Positions 48,887-57,503 of a stretch of DNA of 64,000 bases are shown here, in pieces. The notes under the pieces were generated by a model. That model was not told the DNA's origin, made no database searches, and saw only the letters and a program-made list of their open reading frames with translations. How positions within the stretch are numbered: position 1 is the stretch's first letter; the number at the start of each line of letters is the position of its first letter. Both the position numbers and the translations under genes were made by a program. The DNA is from Nocardia cyriacigeorgica (lineage in GTDB: Bacteria; Actinomycetota; Actinomycetes; Mycobacteriales; Mycobacteriaceae): contig NZ_JAAGVC010000006.1 of NCBI RefSeq assembly GCF_010858045.1, forward strand, positions 197,611 through 261,610. The letters run 5' to 3'.

Positions 48887-48923
48887 GCTGATTGATCACC
48901 ACGGCACCGGGTAAGCGGGGAGC

Positions 48924-49955
48924 ATGTCCCCTGTGATCGAGGACCATTTCGTGCTGCCCCGCCCCCGCGGCCCGCTGTCGGAGGCCGTCATGCGGACCTT
49001 GCGCGGGCAGCCGGGCAACCCGGTGCCGCCTGCCGGCCATGTCGATCCGTACAGCGATGACCTGCACCTGGCCCTGCATACCTGCTATGAGCTGCACTAT
49101 CACGGCTTCGACGGGGTGGATCCGGACTGGGAATGGGATCCGGGGCTGCTGCGGCTGCGTGCCGAACTCGAGCGGGCCTGGTCGGAGGCGCTACACGATG
49201 ACGTCCCCGGCGGCGACGACCTCGACGGAGAACTCGAGTATCTGCTCACCGCACCGGTGGACGCCCCGGGTGTGGCCAGGCATCTGCACGAACATCCCGA
49301 TTGGACACACCTGCGTGAATACTTCGTGCACCGCTCGATCTACCACCACAAGGAAGCCGACCCGTATGCCTGGGTGATTCCGCGGCTGCGGGGCCAGGCC
49401 AAGGCATCGCTGGTGGCGGTGGAGTTCGACGAGTTCGGCGGCGGGCGCGGCGAGCGAGTTCATGCCCGGCTGTTCGCCGACCTCCTCGAAGGAGCCGGCC
49501 TGGATTCCGGCTACCTGCACTATCTCGACGCGGTGCCAACGCCGATGATCGCGCTGGTCAACACGATGTCGCTGTTCGGGCTGCACCGGAAGTGGCGCGG
49601 GGCGCTGGTCGGGCACTTCGCCACCGTGGAGATCACCTCACCGCCGGGATCTGCGCGGCTGGTGCAGATCTTGGAACAGATGGGCGCCGATCCGGCCTGT
49701 GTGCTGTTCTACCGCGAGCATGTCGAGGCCGACGCGGTCCACGAGCAGGTCATGCGTGACGGCGTCATCGGCGATCTGGCGGCCCGCGAACCCGCCCTTG
49801 TTCCGTCTATCGTCTTCGGCATCCAGGCGACGAATCTGCTCGAGGATCGCTTCGGTGATCATGTGGTGGATAGCTGGCGCGCCGGGCGCAGTTCGCTGCT
49901 CGATCCATCGGTCCTGCCGAGCGCGCCGACGACCAGCGAGAATGACCCGGCGTAA
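48924..49955 (+). CDS. Iron-containing redox enzyme (HO-like diiron fold)
   Basis: A 343-residue protein of the 'iron-containing redox enzyme' family, with an all-helical heme-oxygenase-like core that in related HDO proteins binds two irons. Candidate ligands are Glu and His residues in LREYFVHRSIYHHKEADPYAW, GHFATVEITS and HVEADAVHEQ. Followed by a methyltransferase and a CDGSH iron-sulfur protein. The trio recurs in actinobacteria as far as I recall. Start ATG 48924; the purine run GGGGAG is only just ahead of it. Confidence 0.85.
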   Translation: MSPVIEDHFVLPRPRGPLSEAVMRTLRGQPGNPVPPAGHVDPYSDDLHLALHTCYELHYHGFDGVDPDWEWDPGLLRLRAELERAWSEALHDDVPGGDDLDGELEYLLTAPVDAPGVARHLHEHPDWTHLREYFVHRSIYHHKEADPYAWVIPRLRGQAKASLVAVEFDEFGGGRGERVHARLFADLLEGAGLDSGYLHYLDAVPTPMIALVNTMSLFGLHRKWRGALVGHFATVEITSPPGSARLVQILEQMGADPACVLFYREHVEADAVHEQVMRDGVIGDLAAREPALVPSIVFGIQATNLLEDRFGDHVVDSWRAGRSSLLDPSVLPSAPTTSENDPA

Positions 49956-49973
49956 ACGGGATATCCCCCTCGC

Positions 49974-50630
49974 ATGAGACTCATCAGCGCCCCCGGCGTC
50001 TACCGCCCCCAGGCCGACTCGTGGCTGCTCGCCCGCGCCATGACCGAGGCCGGCCTGGCACCCGGCGGGCGGGTGCTCGACCTGTGCACCGGCACCGGCG
50101 CCGTCGCGATCGCCGCCGCCAAGGCCGGCGCCGCCTCGGTGACCGCGGTCGACATCTCGCGCGCGGCCGTGCTCTCGGCCTGGCTCAACATCCGGCTGCG
50201 CAGGCTGGCCGTGGAGCTGGTGCACGGTGACTTCCGCACCGTCATGCACAACCGCCGGTTCGATGTGGTGCTGGCGAACCCGCCGTATGTTCCGGTCGCC
50301 GACGGTGCCAGGTCCCGGTTGGGCGCACAGGCGTGGGACGCCGGCCATCACGGCCGGGACCTGCTCGACCCGCTGTGCGCCCGGCTGCCGAGTCTGCTGG
50401 ACCTCAATGGCGTCGCCCTGCTGGTGCAGTCGGCGATCAGCGGACCGAATATCACGGTGTCGCGGTTGAAGGCCGGCGGATTGAAGGCGGCCGTGGTGGC
50501 CCGCACACACATCCCGTTCGGGCCCGTCATGCGCTCGCGGGCACAGTGGCTGGCCGAGCAGGGACTCATCGAACCCGGTCAGCGACATGAGGAACTGGTG
50601 GTGATTCGTGCCGACCGAACCAAGCCCTGA
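49974..50630 (+). CDS. HemK2/MTQ2-like methyltransferase
   Basis: A 218-residue class I SAM-dependent methyltransferase. SAM site VLDLCTGTGAVAIAAAKAG (about 34-52), then VDIS, and the N/Q-type motif NPPY in VLANPPYVPV, found in enzymes that methylate Gln or Asn in proteins (or nucleobases). The size fits the HemK2/MTQ2 group lacking an N-terminal domain. Starts 18 bases after the diiron enzyme stop, and its last 23 bases overlap the CDGSH gene. Confidence 0.88.
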   Translation: MRLISAPGVYRPQADSWLLARAMTEAGLAPGGRVLDLCTGTGAVAIAAAKAGAASVTAVDISRAAVLSAWLNIRLRRLAVELVHGDFRTVMHNRRFDVVLANPPYVPVADGARSRLGAQAWDAGHHGRDLLDPLCARLPSLLDLNGVALLVQSAISGPNITVSRLKAGGLKAAVVARTHIPFGPVMRSRAQWLAEQGLIEPGQRHEELVVIRADRTKP

Positions 50631-50811
50631 GCCCACCCGCGTGCGGTTCACCGCAGACGGCCCCGCGCTCGTCGACGGCCCCGTCGAACTGACCACCGCC
50701 GATGGACGCACCGTGCGCTCGGACAGATTTCAAGTCGCGATCTGCCTGTGCAAACGGTCCAAGTGCTACCCGTTGTGCGACACGAGCCATCGCAGGCACC
50801 GGCGGGAGTGA
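50608..50811 (+). CDS. CDGSH-type iron-sulfur protein
   Basis: A 67-residue protein. Its C-terminal part reads CLCKRSKCYPLCDTSH, matching the CDGSH pattern C-x-C-x2-S-x3-P-x-C-D-x-S-H, with Thr replacing the usual Gly. Three Cys and one His would hold a redox-active 2Fe-2S cluster. An N-terminal segment VRFTADGPALVDGPVELTTADG is beta-rich. Starts at GTG 50608 inside the methyltransferase gene (different frame). The likely role is electron transfer or cluster donation to the diiron enzyme (inference). Confidence 0.87.
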   Translation: MPTEPSPEPTRVRFTADGPALVDGPVELTTADGRTVRSDRFQVAICLCKRSKCYPLCDTSHRRHRRE

Positions 50812-51077
50812 CCTGTCGCCCATCTTCACGGCGGTGATCTCGTGGTCGGCGCGACATCGTCGGCGCGCTGATCGCGAGCGACACCGCCTGTCCGGGCGCT
50901 CACGCGGCCGGGACATCACCGGTCGGGCCGAGCCGACGCCGTTGTCGAGCTGTCCTGCTCCGACCGGCATTCATGCGGTTCCCCCCGGGGGCCGGTGCCG
51001 TTTTCTCGACAACCGGCCCTGCCTACAGTCGCGTAATTCCCTGTCCGACCGGCGCGAAACCGACGTTCGCGCCGGCT

Positions 51078-51500
51078 TCACCCGCGTCGAGCCGCGGTCT
51101 TCCGGCGATTGGTCTTCTCGATGGCGTCGATCAATTCGGACTTGGTCATCTTCCAGCGGCCGGTGATCTCCAGCCGTCCCGCGACGTTGATCAGGTGCTT
51201 TTTGGTCGCGTTGGCGTTCACGCCCTCGGCGGTGTCGCCCTTCGCGTTCGGCCCGCCGCTCGCGGCCCGTTCGTCGGAGGGTCCGCGGCGTTCCTTCGGC
51301 TCCCAATGGTCGCCGACCTTCTCATAGCTGTGCTTGAGCGCGCTGTAGGCCACCCGGTGCGCGCGGGATTCGCTGCCGTACTCCTCGAGCGCGGCGTCGT
51401 GGGCCTTGGCGAAGGTTCGCTGCGCCTTCTCACTCGAGCGCGCCACCGTGCTCGGCAACTCCGAGCGCTTGGCCTCGCCACGTGCGGTTGTCTTCGGCAT
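51078..51500 (-). CDS. ChaB family protein with Rho-N/SAP-like tail
   Basis: A 140-residue basic protein. The ChaB domain occupies about 10-75 (ELPSTVARSSEKAQRTFAKAHDAALEEYG, HRVAYSALKHSYEKVGDHWEPK). The tail TKKHLINVAGRLEITGRWKMTKSELIDAIEK looks like a Rho N-terminal or SAP-like helical motif that can bind nucleic acid. ATG 51500 has AAGGAG seven bases ahead. ChaB was first described as a regulator of the ChaA antiporter; the function in actinobacteria is unclear. Confidence 0.87.
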   Translation of the reverse strand: MPKTTARGEAKRSELPSTVARSSEKAQRTFAKAHDAALEEYGSESRAHRVAYSALKHSYEKVGDHWEPKERRGPSDERAASGGPNAKGDTAEGVNANATKKHLINVAGRLEITGRWKMTKSELIDAIEKTNRRKTAARRG

Positions 51501-51724
51501 CGCAGAGCTCCTTCCTGAGCTTCCGGCGTCCGGCCGGGCGTCGCCGGCCGACCGCTCCGCTATCGATGACGTACCCGGTGCACCACCGCCGAATCGCCGG
51601 GCCGCGGCGTTACGGTGATCGGTGAGCCCGGTTCGAGGTCCTCGACCGCTTGCATGAGCGGGTTCGCTGCGGGTACGCCGCAACCAGGTCCCCGGACCAT
51701 CGCAGGTGAACACAGAGGAACGCT

Positions 51725-52330
51725 ATGCCGGTACGTCGCACACACTCCACGGGCAATGCCCGGCCGCGGCGTCCGGGCCATCGTCGCGGCTCCACGCCCG
51801 CGGGCGCCGATCACGACACCTGGAACTGGCATGCCCGGGCCGAGACCCCCACGCAGCGGCTGGACCGCAATTGGGCGCATCTGCTGCAGGAGCTGCGGGT
51901 ATTGCAGACCGGCGTGCAATTGCTGACCGGTTTCCTGATGATCCTGCCGTTCCAGTCCTCGTTCGATGCGCTCGATTCCGGTATGCGAGCGGTGTATCTG
52001 GTCACCGCGGGCGCGGCGGTGGGCGGCACCATCTTCCTGGTGGCTCCGGTCTCCTGGCATCGGCTGCTGTTCCGCAGGCACCGGTTGCAGACCATCGTCA
52101 CCGCGGCGCACCGGTGCACGCTGGCCGGTCTGGCACTGCTCGGGGTGGCGATGTGCGGGGTGACGACGCTGATCGTCGATGTGGTCGTCGGGCCGGTCGC
52201 TGCCATCGTCACCGGAGTGGCGACAGCGGTGGTGTTCGTCGTGGTGTGGCTGGTGGCGCCGATGCGCAGGCGGTTGAGCGTGATGCGGGGCGACGCCGCT
52301 CCGCGCAACGGTCGCCGGGCTGCCTCGTAG
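51725..52330 (+). CDS. DUF6328 family membrane protein
   Basis: A 201-residue protein. A long basic N-terminal tail (1-50), then an amphipathic segment LDRNWAHLLQELRVLQTGVQLLTGFLMILPFQSSF typical of DUF6328, and four membrane helices to about 180. Function unknown; the family is common beside stress genes. No strong SD before ATG 51725, and the start could be internal. Confidence 0.8.
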   Translation: MPVRRTHSTGNARPRRPGHRRGSTPAGADHDTWNWHARAETPTQRLDRNWAHLLQELRVLQTGVQLLTGFLMILPFQSSFDALDSGMRAVYLVTAGAAVGGTIFLVAPVSWHRLLFRRHRLQTIVTAAHRCTLAGLALLGVAMCGVTTLIVDVVVGPVAAIVTGVATAVVFVVVWLVAPMRRRLSVMRGDAAPRNGRRAAS

Positions 52331-52434
52331 ACCAGCAACGGACCCGGCGCGCATACGTCCCGGAGGGGTGCGGGGCGTGGCGACGCCGGGTCCGGATCAG
52401 CCGCTAGCGGCTGCGACCGTCGGGTGGGCGGCGG

Positions 52435-52635
52435 TCAGTGGCCGCCATGGCTGTGCTGCCCACCGCGTGCCTTCGCTTCGGTCGGCTGAGCTTGGGCGCC
52501 CTTGCGACCGGCCTGGCTCGGATCGGCGGCGTTGCGCTCGCCGAAGCTACCCGTGCTGGCCTGGCCGCCGCGGCGGGCCTGCTCCTCCGTGTCCGGACGA
52601 TTGCCGAACTGCCCAGGATTCTTGGAGTCTGCCAT
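52435..52635 (-). CDS. KGG/con-10-like small hydrophilic stress protein
   Basis: A 66-residue, very hydrophilic, disordered-looking protein rich in Gly, Gln, Ala and His (QARRGGQASTGSFGERNAADPSQAGRKGAQ). The repeat-like GGxAS and GxKG segments match the KGG/con-10 stress family. AAAGGAG precedes ATG 52635. Such proteins accumulate under general stress or during stationary phase. Converges toward DUF6328. Confidence 0.82.
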   Translation of the reverse strand: MADSKNPGQFGNRPDTEEQARRGGQASTGSFGERNAADPSQAGRKGAQAQPTEAKARGGQHSHGGH

Positions 52636-52815
52636 CTCGTACTCCTTTCTGGTCTGAGACCGTCACCGGCCTCGAGGGGTGCGATTCCCGGTCCGTCACG
52701 GACTAATCGCCGATGCCCCGACTTTTTCTCACCGATCTCCACCGGCGAACCGGTTGTCCGGCACCAGGTCTCGCGGCCGACGAATGACCTGCGCGGATAC
52801 GGGTAGCCCGGCATC

Positions 52816-53871
52816 ATGCGCGCGCTCACCGTGGATCCGGCCCGCCCAGAATCACTGCGCCTGGACGAGCTGCCCGACCCCGAACCCGGCCCGGGCGAAC
52901 TTCTGGTCGATGGACTCGCGGTAGGTGTGTGCGGCACCGACCGGGACATCGCCGACGGCGCCTACGGCACGCCGCCACCGGGCAAAGACCGGCTGATCCT
53001 CGGCCATGAATCCCTCGGCCGGGTCCGCAGCGCACCGGACGGCTCGGATTTCTCCGCCGGAGATCTCGTCGTCGGAGTCGTGCGCCGCCCCGACCCGGTG
53101 CCGTGCGAGGCCTGCGCCCGCGGCGAATTCGACAACTGCCGCAACGGCCGCTACACCGAACGCGGCATCAAGGAGCTCGACGGGTACGGCGCCGAACAGT
53201 GGTGTGTGGACCCGGAATACGCGGTGACGCTGGATCCGCGGCTGGCGCGGGTCGGCGTGCTACTGGAACCGGCCAGCGTGGTCGCCAAGGCCTGGGAGCA
53301 GGTCGAACGCATCGGTGAGCGCGGCTGGTTCGCGCCGTCGCGGGTGCTGGTAACCGGTGCCGGGCCGATCGGGCTGCTCGCCGCCCTGCTCGGCAGCCGG
53401 CGCGGCCTCGACGTGCACGTGCTCGATCGGGTCGAGCACGGCGCGAAACCGCGCCTGGTCCGCGATCTCGGCGCCACCTACCACCACGGCGACGCCGCCG
53501 CGGTCGCCGAGAGCCTGCGCCCCGACATCATCATCGAGGCCACCGGCGCGAATCAGGTGGTCTTCGCCGCCATGGGCAATACCGCCCCGTTCGGGGTGGT
53601 GTGCCTGACCGGAGTGTCGCCGGTGGGCCGGTTGATCGAGGTCGACGCCGGCGCTGTGCACCGCGACATCGTGCTGGAAAACGACGTGGTGGTCGGCTCC
53701 GTCAATGCCAACCTGCGCCACTACCGTCTCGCCGCCGACGCACTCGCCGCCGCCGACCCGGCCTGGCTCGACGGCCTCATCACCCGCCGCCTGCCACTGA
53801 CGAAGTTCGCCGATGCGTTCACCCCCGACCCCGATGACGTGAAGGTCGTCATCGCCCTCGATGAGCACTGA
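52816..53871 (+). CDS. Glucose 1-dehydrogenase-like zinc dehydrogenase
   Basis: A 351-residue medium-chain dehydrogenase of the archaeal glucose dehydrogenase type: CGTDRDIADG with the catalytic Cys, GHESLG, a structural-zinc Cys set CEACARGEFDNCRNG, EPASVVAKAWEQ, and NADP motif GAGPIGLLAAL followed by VHVLDR. The typical late segment DIIIEATG is present. Should oxidise glucose or a related sugar with NAD(P). It begins 181 bases after the divergent KGG gene, without a strong SD. Next gene is 22 bases downstream. Confidence 0.88.
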   Translation: MRALTVDPARPESLRLDELPDPEPGPGELLVDGLAVGVCGTDRDIADGAYGTPPPGKDRLILGHESLGRVRSAPDGSDFSAGDLVVGVVRRPDPVPCEACARGEFDNCRNGRYTERGIKELDGYGAEQWCVDPEYAVTLDPRLARVGVLLEPASVVAKAWEQVERIGERGWFAPSRVLVTGAGPIGLLAALLGSRRGLDVHVLDRVEHGAKPRLVRDLGATYHHGDAAAVAESLRPDIIIEATGANQVVFAAMGNTAPFGVVCLTGVSPVGRLIEVDAGAVHRDIVLENDVVVGSVNANLRHYRLAADALAAADPAWLDGLITRRLPLTKFADAFTPDPDDVKVVIALDEH

Positions 53872-53892
53872 CCGCTGAGAAAGGACATCACC

Positions 53893-54732
53893 ATGGGCTT
53901 TCCCGAACAGCAGCAAAAGGTCCCCGGCATCCAGTCGCAGATGCAGCCGCGCCCGGACTGCGGGGAGGACAGCTACCGCGGCTCGGGCAAGATGACCGGT
54001 AAGGCCGCCGTCGTCACCGGCGCCGACAGCGGAATCGGCCGGGCGGTCGCCATCGCCTTCGCCCGCGAGGGCGCCGATGTGCTCATCTCCTATCTGGACG
54101 AGCACGAGGACGCGCAGGAGGTGGCGCAGCTGGTGGAGCAAGCGGGCCGTCGCGCCGAGCTGGTGCCGGGCGATCTGGCCGATCCCGATCACTGCCGCAC
54201 CGTCATCGAGCACGCCGTGCGCGAATTCGGGCACATCGATGTGCTGGTCAGCAATGCCGCCTACCAGATGACCCACGAAACCCTGGAGGAGATCAGCGCC
54301 GAGGAATTCGACTACACCTTCCGCGTCAACGTCGGCGCCTACTTCCATCTGGTCAAGGCCGCGGTCCCGCATATGCCGCCGGGCTCGTCGATCATCGGCA
54401 GCTCCTCGGTCAATTCCGATATGCCCTCCCCGACGCTGGCCCCCTACGCCGCGACCAAGGCGGCGATCGCCAACTTCTCGGCCAGCCTCGCCCAACTGCT
54501 GGGCGACAAGGGAATCCGGGTCAACAGCGTGGCGCCCGGCCCGATCTGGACGCCGCTCATCCCGTCGACCATGCCGGTGGAGAAGGTCACCGCCTTCGGC
54601 GACGACGTCCCCCTCGGCCGCGCCGGCCAGCCCGCCGAACTGGCCGCCGCCTACGTCTTATTGGCCTGTGACGACGGCAGCTACATCTCCGGTGCCCGCC
54701 TCGCCGTCACCGGCGGCAGGCCCATCCTCTGA
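53893..54732 (+). CDS. Short-chain dehydrogenase, general-stress type
   Basis: A 279-residue SDR with an extended N-terminus (EQQQKVPGIQSQMQPRPDCGEDSYRGSGKM) typical of the YdaD/YhdF (GSP39) stress dehydrogenases. TGADSGIGRAVAIAFAREGADV, catalytic Ser in GSSSVN and Tyr-Lys in YAATK. AAAGGAC precedes ATG 53893. Its last 75 bases overlap the convergent LysR gene. Probably in an operon with the glucose dehydrogenase. Confidence 0.9.
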   Translation: MGFPEQQQKVPGIQSQMQPRPDCGEDSYRGSGKMTGKAAVVTGADSGIGRAVAIAFAREGADVLISYLDEHEDAQEVAQLVEQAGRRAELVPGDLADPDHCRTVIEHAVREFGHIDVLVSNAAYQMTHETLEEISAEEFDYTFRVNVGAYFHLVKAAVPHMPPGSSIIGSSSVNSDMPSPTLAPYAATKAAIANFSASLAQLLGDKGIRVNSVAPGPIWTPLIPSTMPVEKVTAFGDDVPLGRAGQPAELAAAYVLLACDDGSYISGARLAVTGGRPIL

Positions 54733-55614
54733 CTCCTGCGGCCCACTGAGAAACGTTCGCCGCAAGGCGGATTCGGTGTGCCGCAACCAGAGCGCCTGGA
54801 CCGGGGCGACCGGTGGCTGATCGATCGGGCGGACCACTGTCTGCCCGTGGTGGTAGGTGCCCGGTTCGGCGGTGACGAAGGCGAAGCAGTCGGTGCCGAT
54901 CACGGCGGTCGTCGGCGCCGTGCCCTGGATGTGGTTGACGACGACGGACGGCTCGAACCCGGCGCGCCGGCAGATCGACAGCAGATAATCGGCATAGAAG
55001 GACGTACCGGGCGGGCCCCACACGATGAGCCGTTCACCGGCGAGCTGATCCATCCGCAGCGAAGTGTGCGCAGCCAGCGGATGAGCGGCGGCCACAGCCA
55101 CATGCAACGGCGTGTAGGCGATGACGGCGGCGGCGACGTCCTCGGGCGTTGTGGCGCCGCGCCGCAACGCCACGTCGGCCGCCCCCTCGCGCAGCGCGGC
55201 GACCAGTTCGTCGGGGAAACACTGGCGCGCGGTGATCGACGCGTCCGGGAAGGCCGCGCGGACACCGGCGGTCAGATCGAATACTTCCTCGGATGAGATC
55301 GCGGGGGTGTGGGCGATCACCAGCTGCGCGCGCTCGCCATGCGCGGACTGTCTGGTCGACCGGGCCAGCGCGGCCGCCGCGTCGATCACCGGCCTGGCCC
55401 CCGCGTGCAGCGCCGCACCCGCCGCGGTCAGCGAGATCCGACGGCCCGAACGGTGCAGCAGCCGCACCCCGAGATCGCGTTCGAGGGTCTTGATGGTGCT
55501 GCTCACCGCCTGCTGAGTGAGATGCAGTTCGGCCGCGGCCCGGCTCATGTTCATGTGCTCGGCGACGGCAAGGAACTGGCGGAGTCGGCGGGGGTCGAGC
55601 ACGTCATCAGGCAT
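54658..55614 (-). CDS. LysR family regulator
   Basis: A 318-residue LysR-type regulator. HTH at about 8-66 (LRQFLAVAEHMNMSRAAAELHLTQQAVSSTIKTLERDLGVRLL), linker, and a substrate-binding domain (about 95-295). Divergent from the SDR at 55732, with the dyad ACAAG-N5-CTTGT at 55627-55641 between them. Its 3' end overlaps the preceding SDR by 75 bases in the opposite direction. Confidence 0.9.
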   Translation of the reverse strand: MPDDVLDPRRLRQFLAVAEHMNMSRAAAELHLTQQAVSSTIKTLERDLGVRLLHRSGRRISLTAAGAALHAGARPVIDAAAALARSTRQSAHGERAQLVIAHTPAISSEEVFDLTAGVRAAFPDASITARQCFPDELVAALREGAADVALRRGATTPEDVAAAVIAYTPLHVAVAAAHPLAAHTSLRMDQLAGERLIVWGPPGTSFYADYLLSICRRAGFEPSVVVNHIQGTAPTTAVIGTDCFAFVTAEPGTYHHGQTVVRPIDQPPVAPVQALWLRHTESALRRTFLSGPQESEDGPAAGDGEAGTGDVAAVVTGQ

Positions 55615-55626
55615 CCTGCCAGGCTA

Positions 55627-55641
55627 ACAAGTGTTGCTTGT
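55627..55641 (+). promoter_or_regulatory. LysR-type dyad
   Basis: ACAAG-TGTTG-CTTGT, a 15-bp perfect inverted repeat of the T-N11-A kind bound by LysR proteins, 13 bases upstream of the LysR start and 91 bases from the divergent SDR. A half site ACAAGTG recurs at 55714-55720. Confidence 0.5.
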
Positions 55642-55731
55642 GAAACTACGGCGAAGATCTGTTTTTCATTTGTCACGTTCGGTCATAGCGTCGGTGTCGA
55701 CACCACTTCCCGAACAAGTGAGGACACCACG

Positions 55732-56484
55732 ATGACCGACAAACTGGCCGGCAAATCCGCCATCGTCGCCGCGGGCGCGAAGAACCTGGGCGGCCTGATC
55801 AGCACCACCCTCGCCGAACAGGGCGCCGACATTCTGGTGCACTACAACAGCGCGAGCACCGAGGCCGACGCCGAGAAGACCGTGGCCGCGGTCGAAGCCG
55901 CGGGCGCGAAAGCGATCACCTTCCAGGGCGATCTCACTGTGCCCGCGACGGTGACCGCGATGTTCGACGCCGCTGTCGCAGCTTTCGGCACGGTCGACAT
56001 CGCGGTGAACACCGTCGGCAAGGTGTTGCGTAAACCGATCATCGACGTCACCGAGGCCGAGTACGACTCGATGTTCGACATCAACGCCAAGGCCGCCTAT
56101 TTCTTCTTGCAGGAGGCGGGCAAGCGGCTCGCCGACGGCGGACGCATCGTCACCGTCGTCACCTCGCTGCTGGCCGCGTTCACCGATGGCTACTCCACCT
56201 ACGCCGGAGCGAAAAGTCCGGTCGAGCACTTCACCCGCGCCGCTGCCAAGGAGTTCGCCGCGCGCGGCATCGCGGTCAACAATGTGGCACCGGGCCCGAT
56301 GGACACCCCGTTCTTCTATCCGCAGGAAACTCCCGAGCGCGTGGAGTTCCACAAGTCGCAGGCGATGGGCGGACGGCTGACCCGCATCGAGGACATCGCG
56401 CCGCTGGTGGAATTCCTCGTCACCGACGGTGGCTGGGTCACCGGGCAGACCATCTTCGCCAACGGCGGCTACACCACCCGCTGA
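55732..56484 (+). CDS. Short-chain dehydrogenase/reductase
   Basis: A 250-residue SDR with an altered cofactor motif (AAGAKNLGG instead of TGxxxGIG), a VNTVGK site, catalytic Ser in VVTSLLAAF, and Tyr-Lys in YAGAK. The C-terminus GGWVTGQTIFANGGYTTR is typical. AGGA precedes ATG 55732. Probably controlled by the divergent LysR. The 3' end overlaps the CNNM gene by 16 bases. Substrate unknown. Confidence 0.9.
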   Translation: MTDKLAGKSAIVAAGAKNLGGLISTTLAEQGADILVHYNSASTEADAEKTVAAVEAAGAKAITFQGDLTVPATVTAMFDAAVAAFGTVDIAVNTVGKVLRKPIIDVTEAEYDSMFDINAKAAYFFLQEAGKRLADGGRIVTVVTSLLAAFTDGYSTYAGAKSPVEHFTRAAAKEFAARGIAVNNVAPGPMDTPFFYPQETPERVEFHKSQAMGGRLTRIEDIAPLVEFLVTDGGWVTGQTIFANGGYTTR

Positions 56485-57503
56485 TCCGGCGCCCCGGTAG
56501 CGGTGGGTAAGAGCCGTCGCAGCACATCGGTGATGGTGATCAGCCCGACCGGTTCGCCGGTCGGGCCGCCGGTCACCACCGCCAGATGGGTACGGGTTTC
56601 GCGCATGGTGCGCAGCGCCTCGTAAATGGGCATGGTCGCCGACAGGGTCAGCACCGGGCGCATCAGCTCGGCCGCCGTGGCCTCCGGTGTGGCGGTGAGG
56701 CTGTCGCGCACGTGCACGACCCCGCGGAAACCGTCACCGTCACGCACCAGCAGCCGCAGGTGGCCGGTAGTGCGAGACATCGCTCGGATCGCCTCCCGAT
56801 GTGCGTCGGGTGCGACCGCATCGGGGTCGGCCTCCCGGCGCATGAGGTCGCCGACGGACAGTTGTTCCAGCTCGAGCGCGCTGATCAGGTTGCCGCGATA
56901 ACGTTCGTCGAGGGTGCCTGCGGTAGCCGAATGTTCGACGAGATGACGCAATGCCGCCGGGTCCTGCCCGGAATCCACTTCGTCGACCGGCGTCACCCCG
57001 ACGCGGCGCAGGCACCGGTTCGCCATCTGATTCAGCAGTTTCAGCAGCGGCCTGGTGACCGCCATGAAGGCGCGCATCGGAATCGCCAGCACCGTGGCCG
57101 AACGCTCGGGATGCGCGATCGCCCACGACTTGGGCGCCATCTCCCCCACCACCAGATGCAGGAAGGTGACGATCACCAGGGCCAGCACGAACCCGGCGGC
57201 ATCGGCGGCCAACAACGGCGCGCCGAGACGCTCGAACAACGGCGTGAGCCAGTGGTGCACGGCAGGTTTGGTGACCGCGCCCAGCGCCAGCGTGCAGACG
57301 GTGATGCCGAGTTGCGAACCCGCGAGCAACACCGACAGTTCCGACGAACTGCGCAGTGCGGCGCGGGCGGCGGAGCTGGTCGCGGCGGCGTCTTCGAGGC
57401 GGTGCCGCCGCGCCGCGATCAGCGCGAACTCGACCGCGACGAAGAAGGCGCTGGCCGCGATCAAGGCGGTTGTGACAGCCGCGACAACCCATGGATTACT
57501 CAT
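56469..57503 (-). CDS. CNNM/CBS hemolysin-family membrane protein
   Basis: A 344-residue CNNM (DUF21) protein. Three to four membrane helices (about 1-155) with GSQLGITVCTLALGAVTKPAVHHWL and GEMAPKSWAIAHPER, then a CBS pair (about 210-330). The family contains magnesium/cobalt efflux proteins of the CorC/CNNM group and hemolysin-like proteins. Lacks the C-terminal CorC_HlyC domain. Its start overlaps the next CNNM gene's stop by eight bases; the two form an operon. Confidence 0.9.
   Translation of the reverse strand: MSNPWVVAAVTTALIAASAFFVAVEFALIAARRHRLEDAAATSSAARAALRSSSELSVLLAGSQLGITVCTLALGAVTKPAVHHWLTPLFERLGAPLLAADAAGFVLALVIVTFLHLVVGEMAPKSWAIAHPERSATVLAIPMRAFMAVTRPLLKLLNQMANRCLRRVGVTPVDEVDSGQDPAALRHLVEHSATAGTLDERYRGNLISALELEQLSVGDLMRREADPDAVAPDAHREAIRAMSRTTGHLRLLVRDGDGFRGVVHVRDSLTATPEATAAELMRPVLTLSATMPIYEALRTMRETRTHLAVVTGGPTGEPVGLITITDVLRRLLPTATGAPDQRVV

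Noticed and set aside
48890..48915. TCACCA...GGGTAA before the iron enzyme gene
   Set aside because: The spacing is seven instead of five and both halves mismatch; not a member of the palindrome set.
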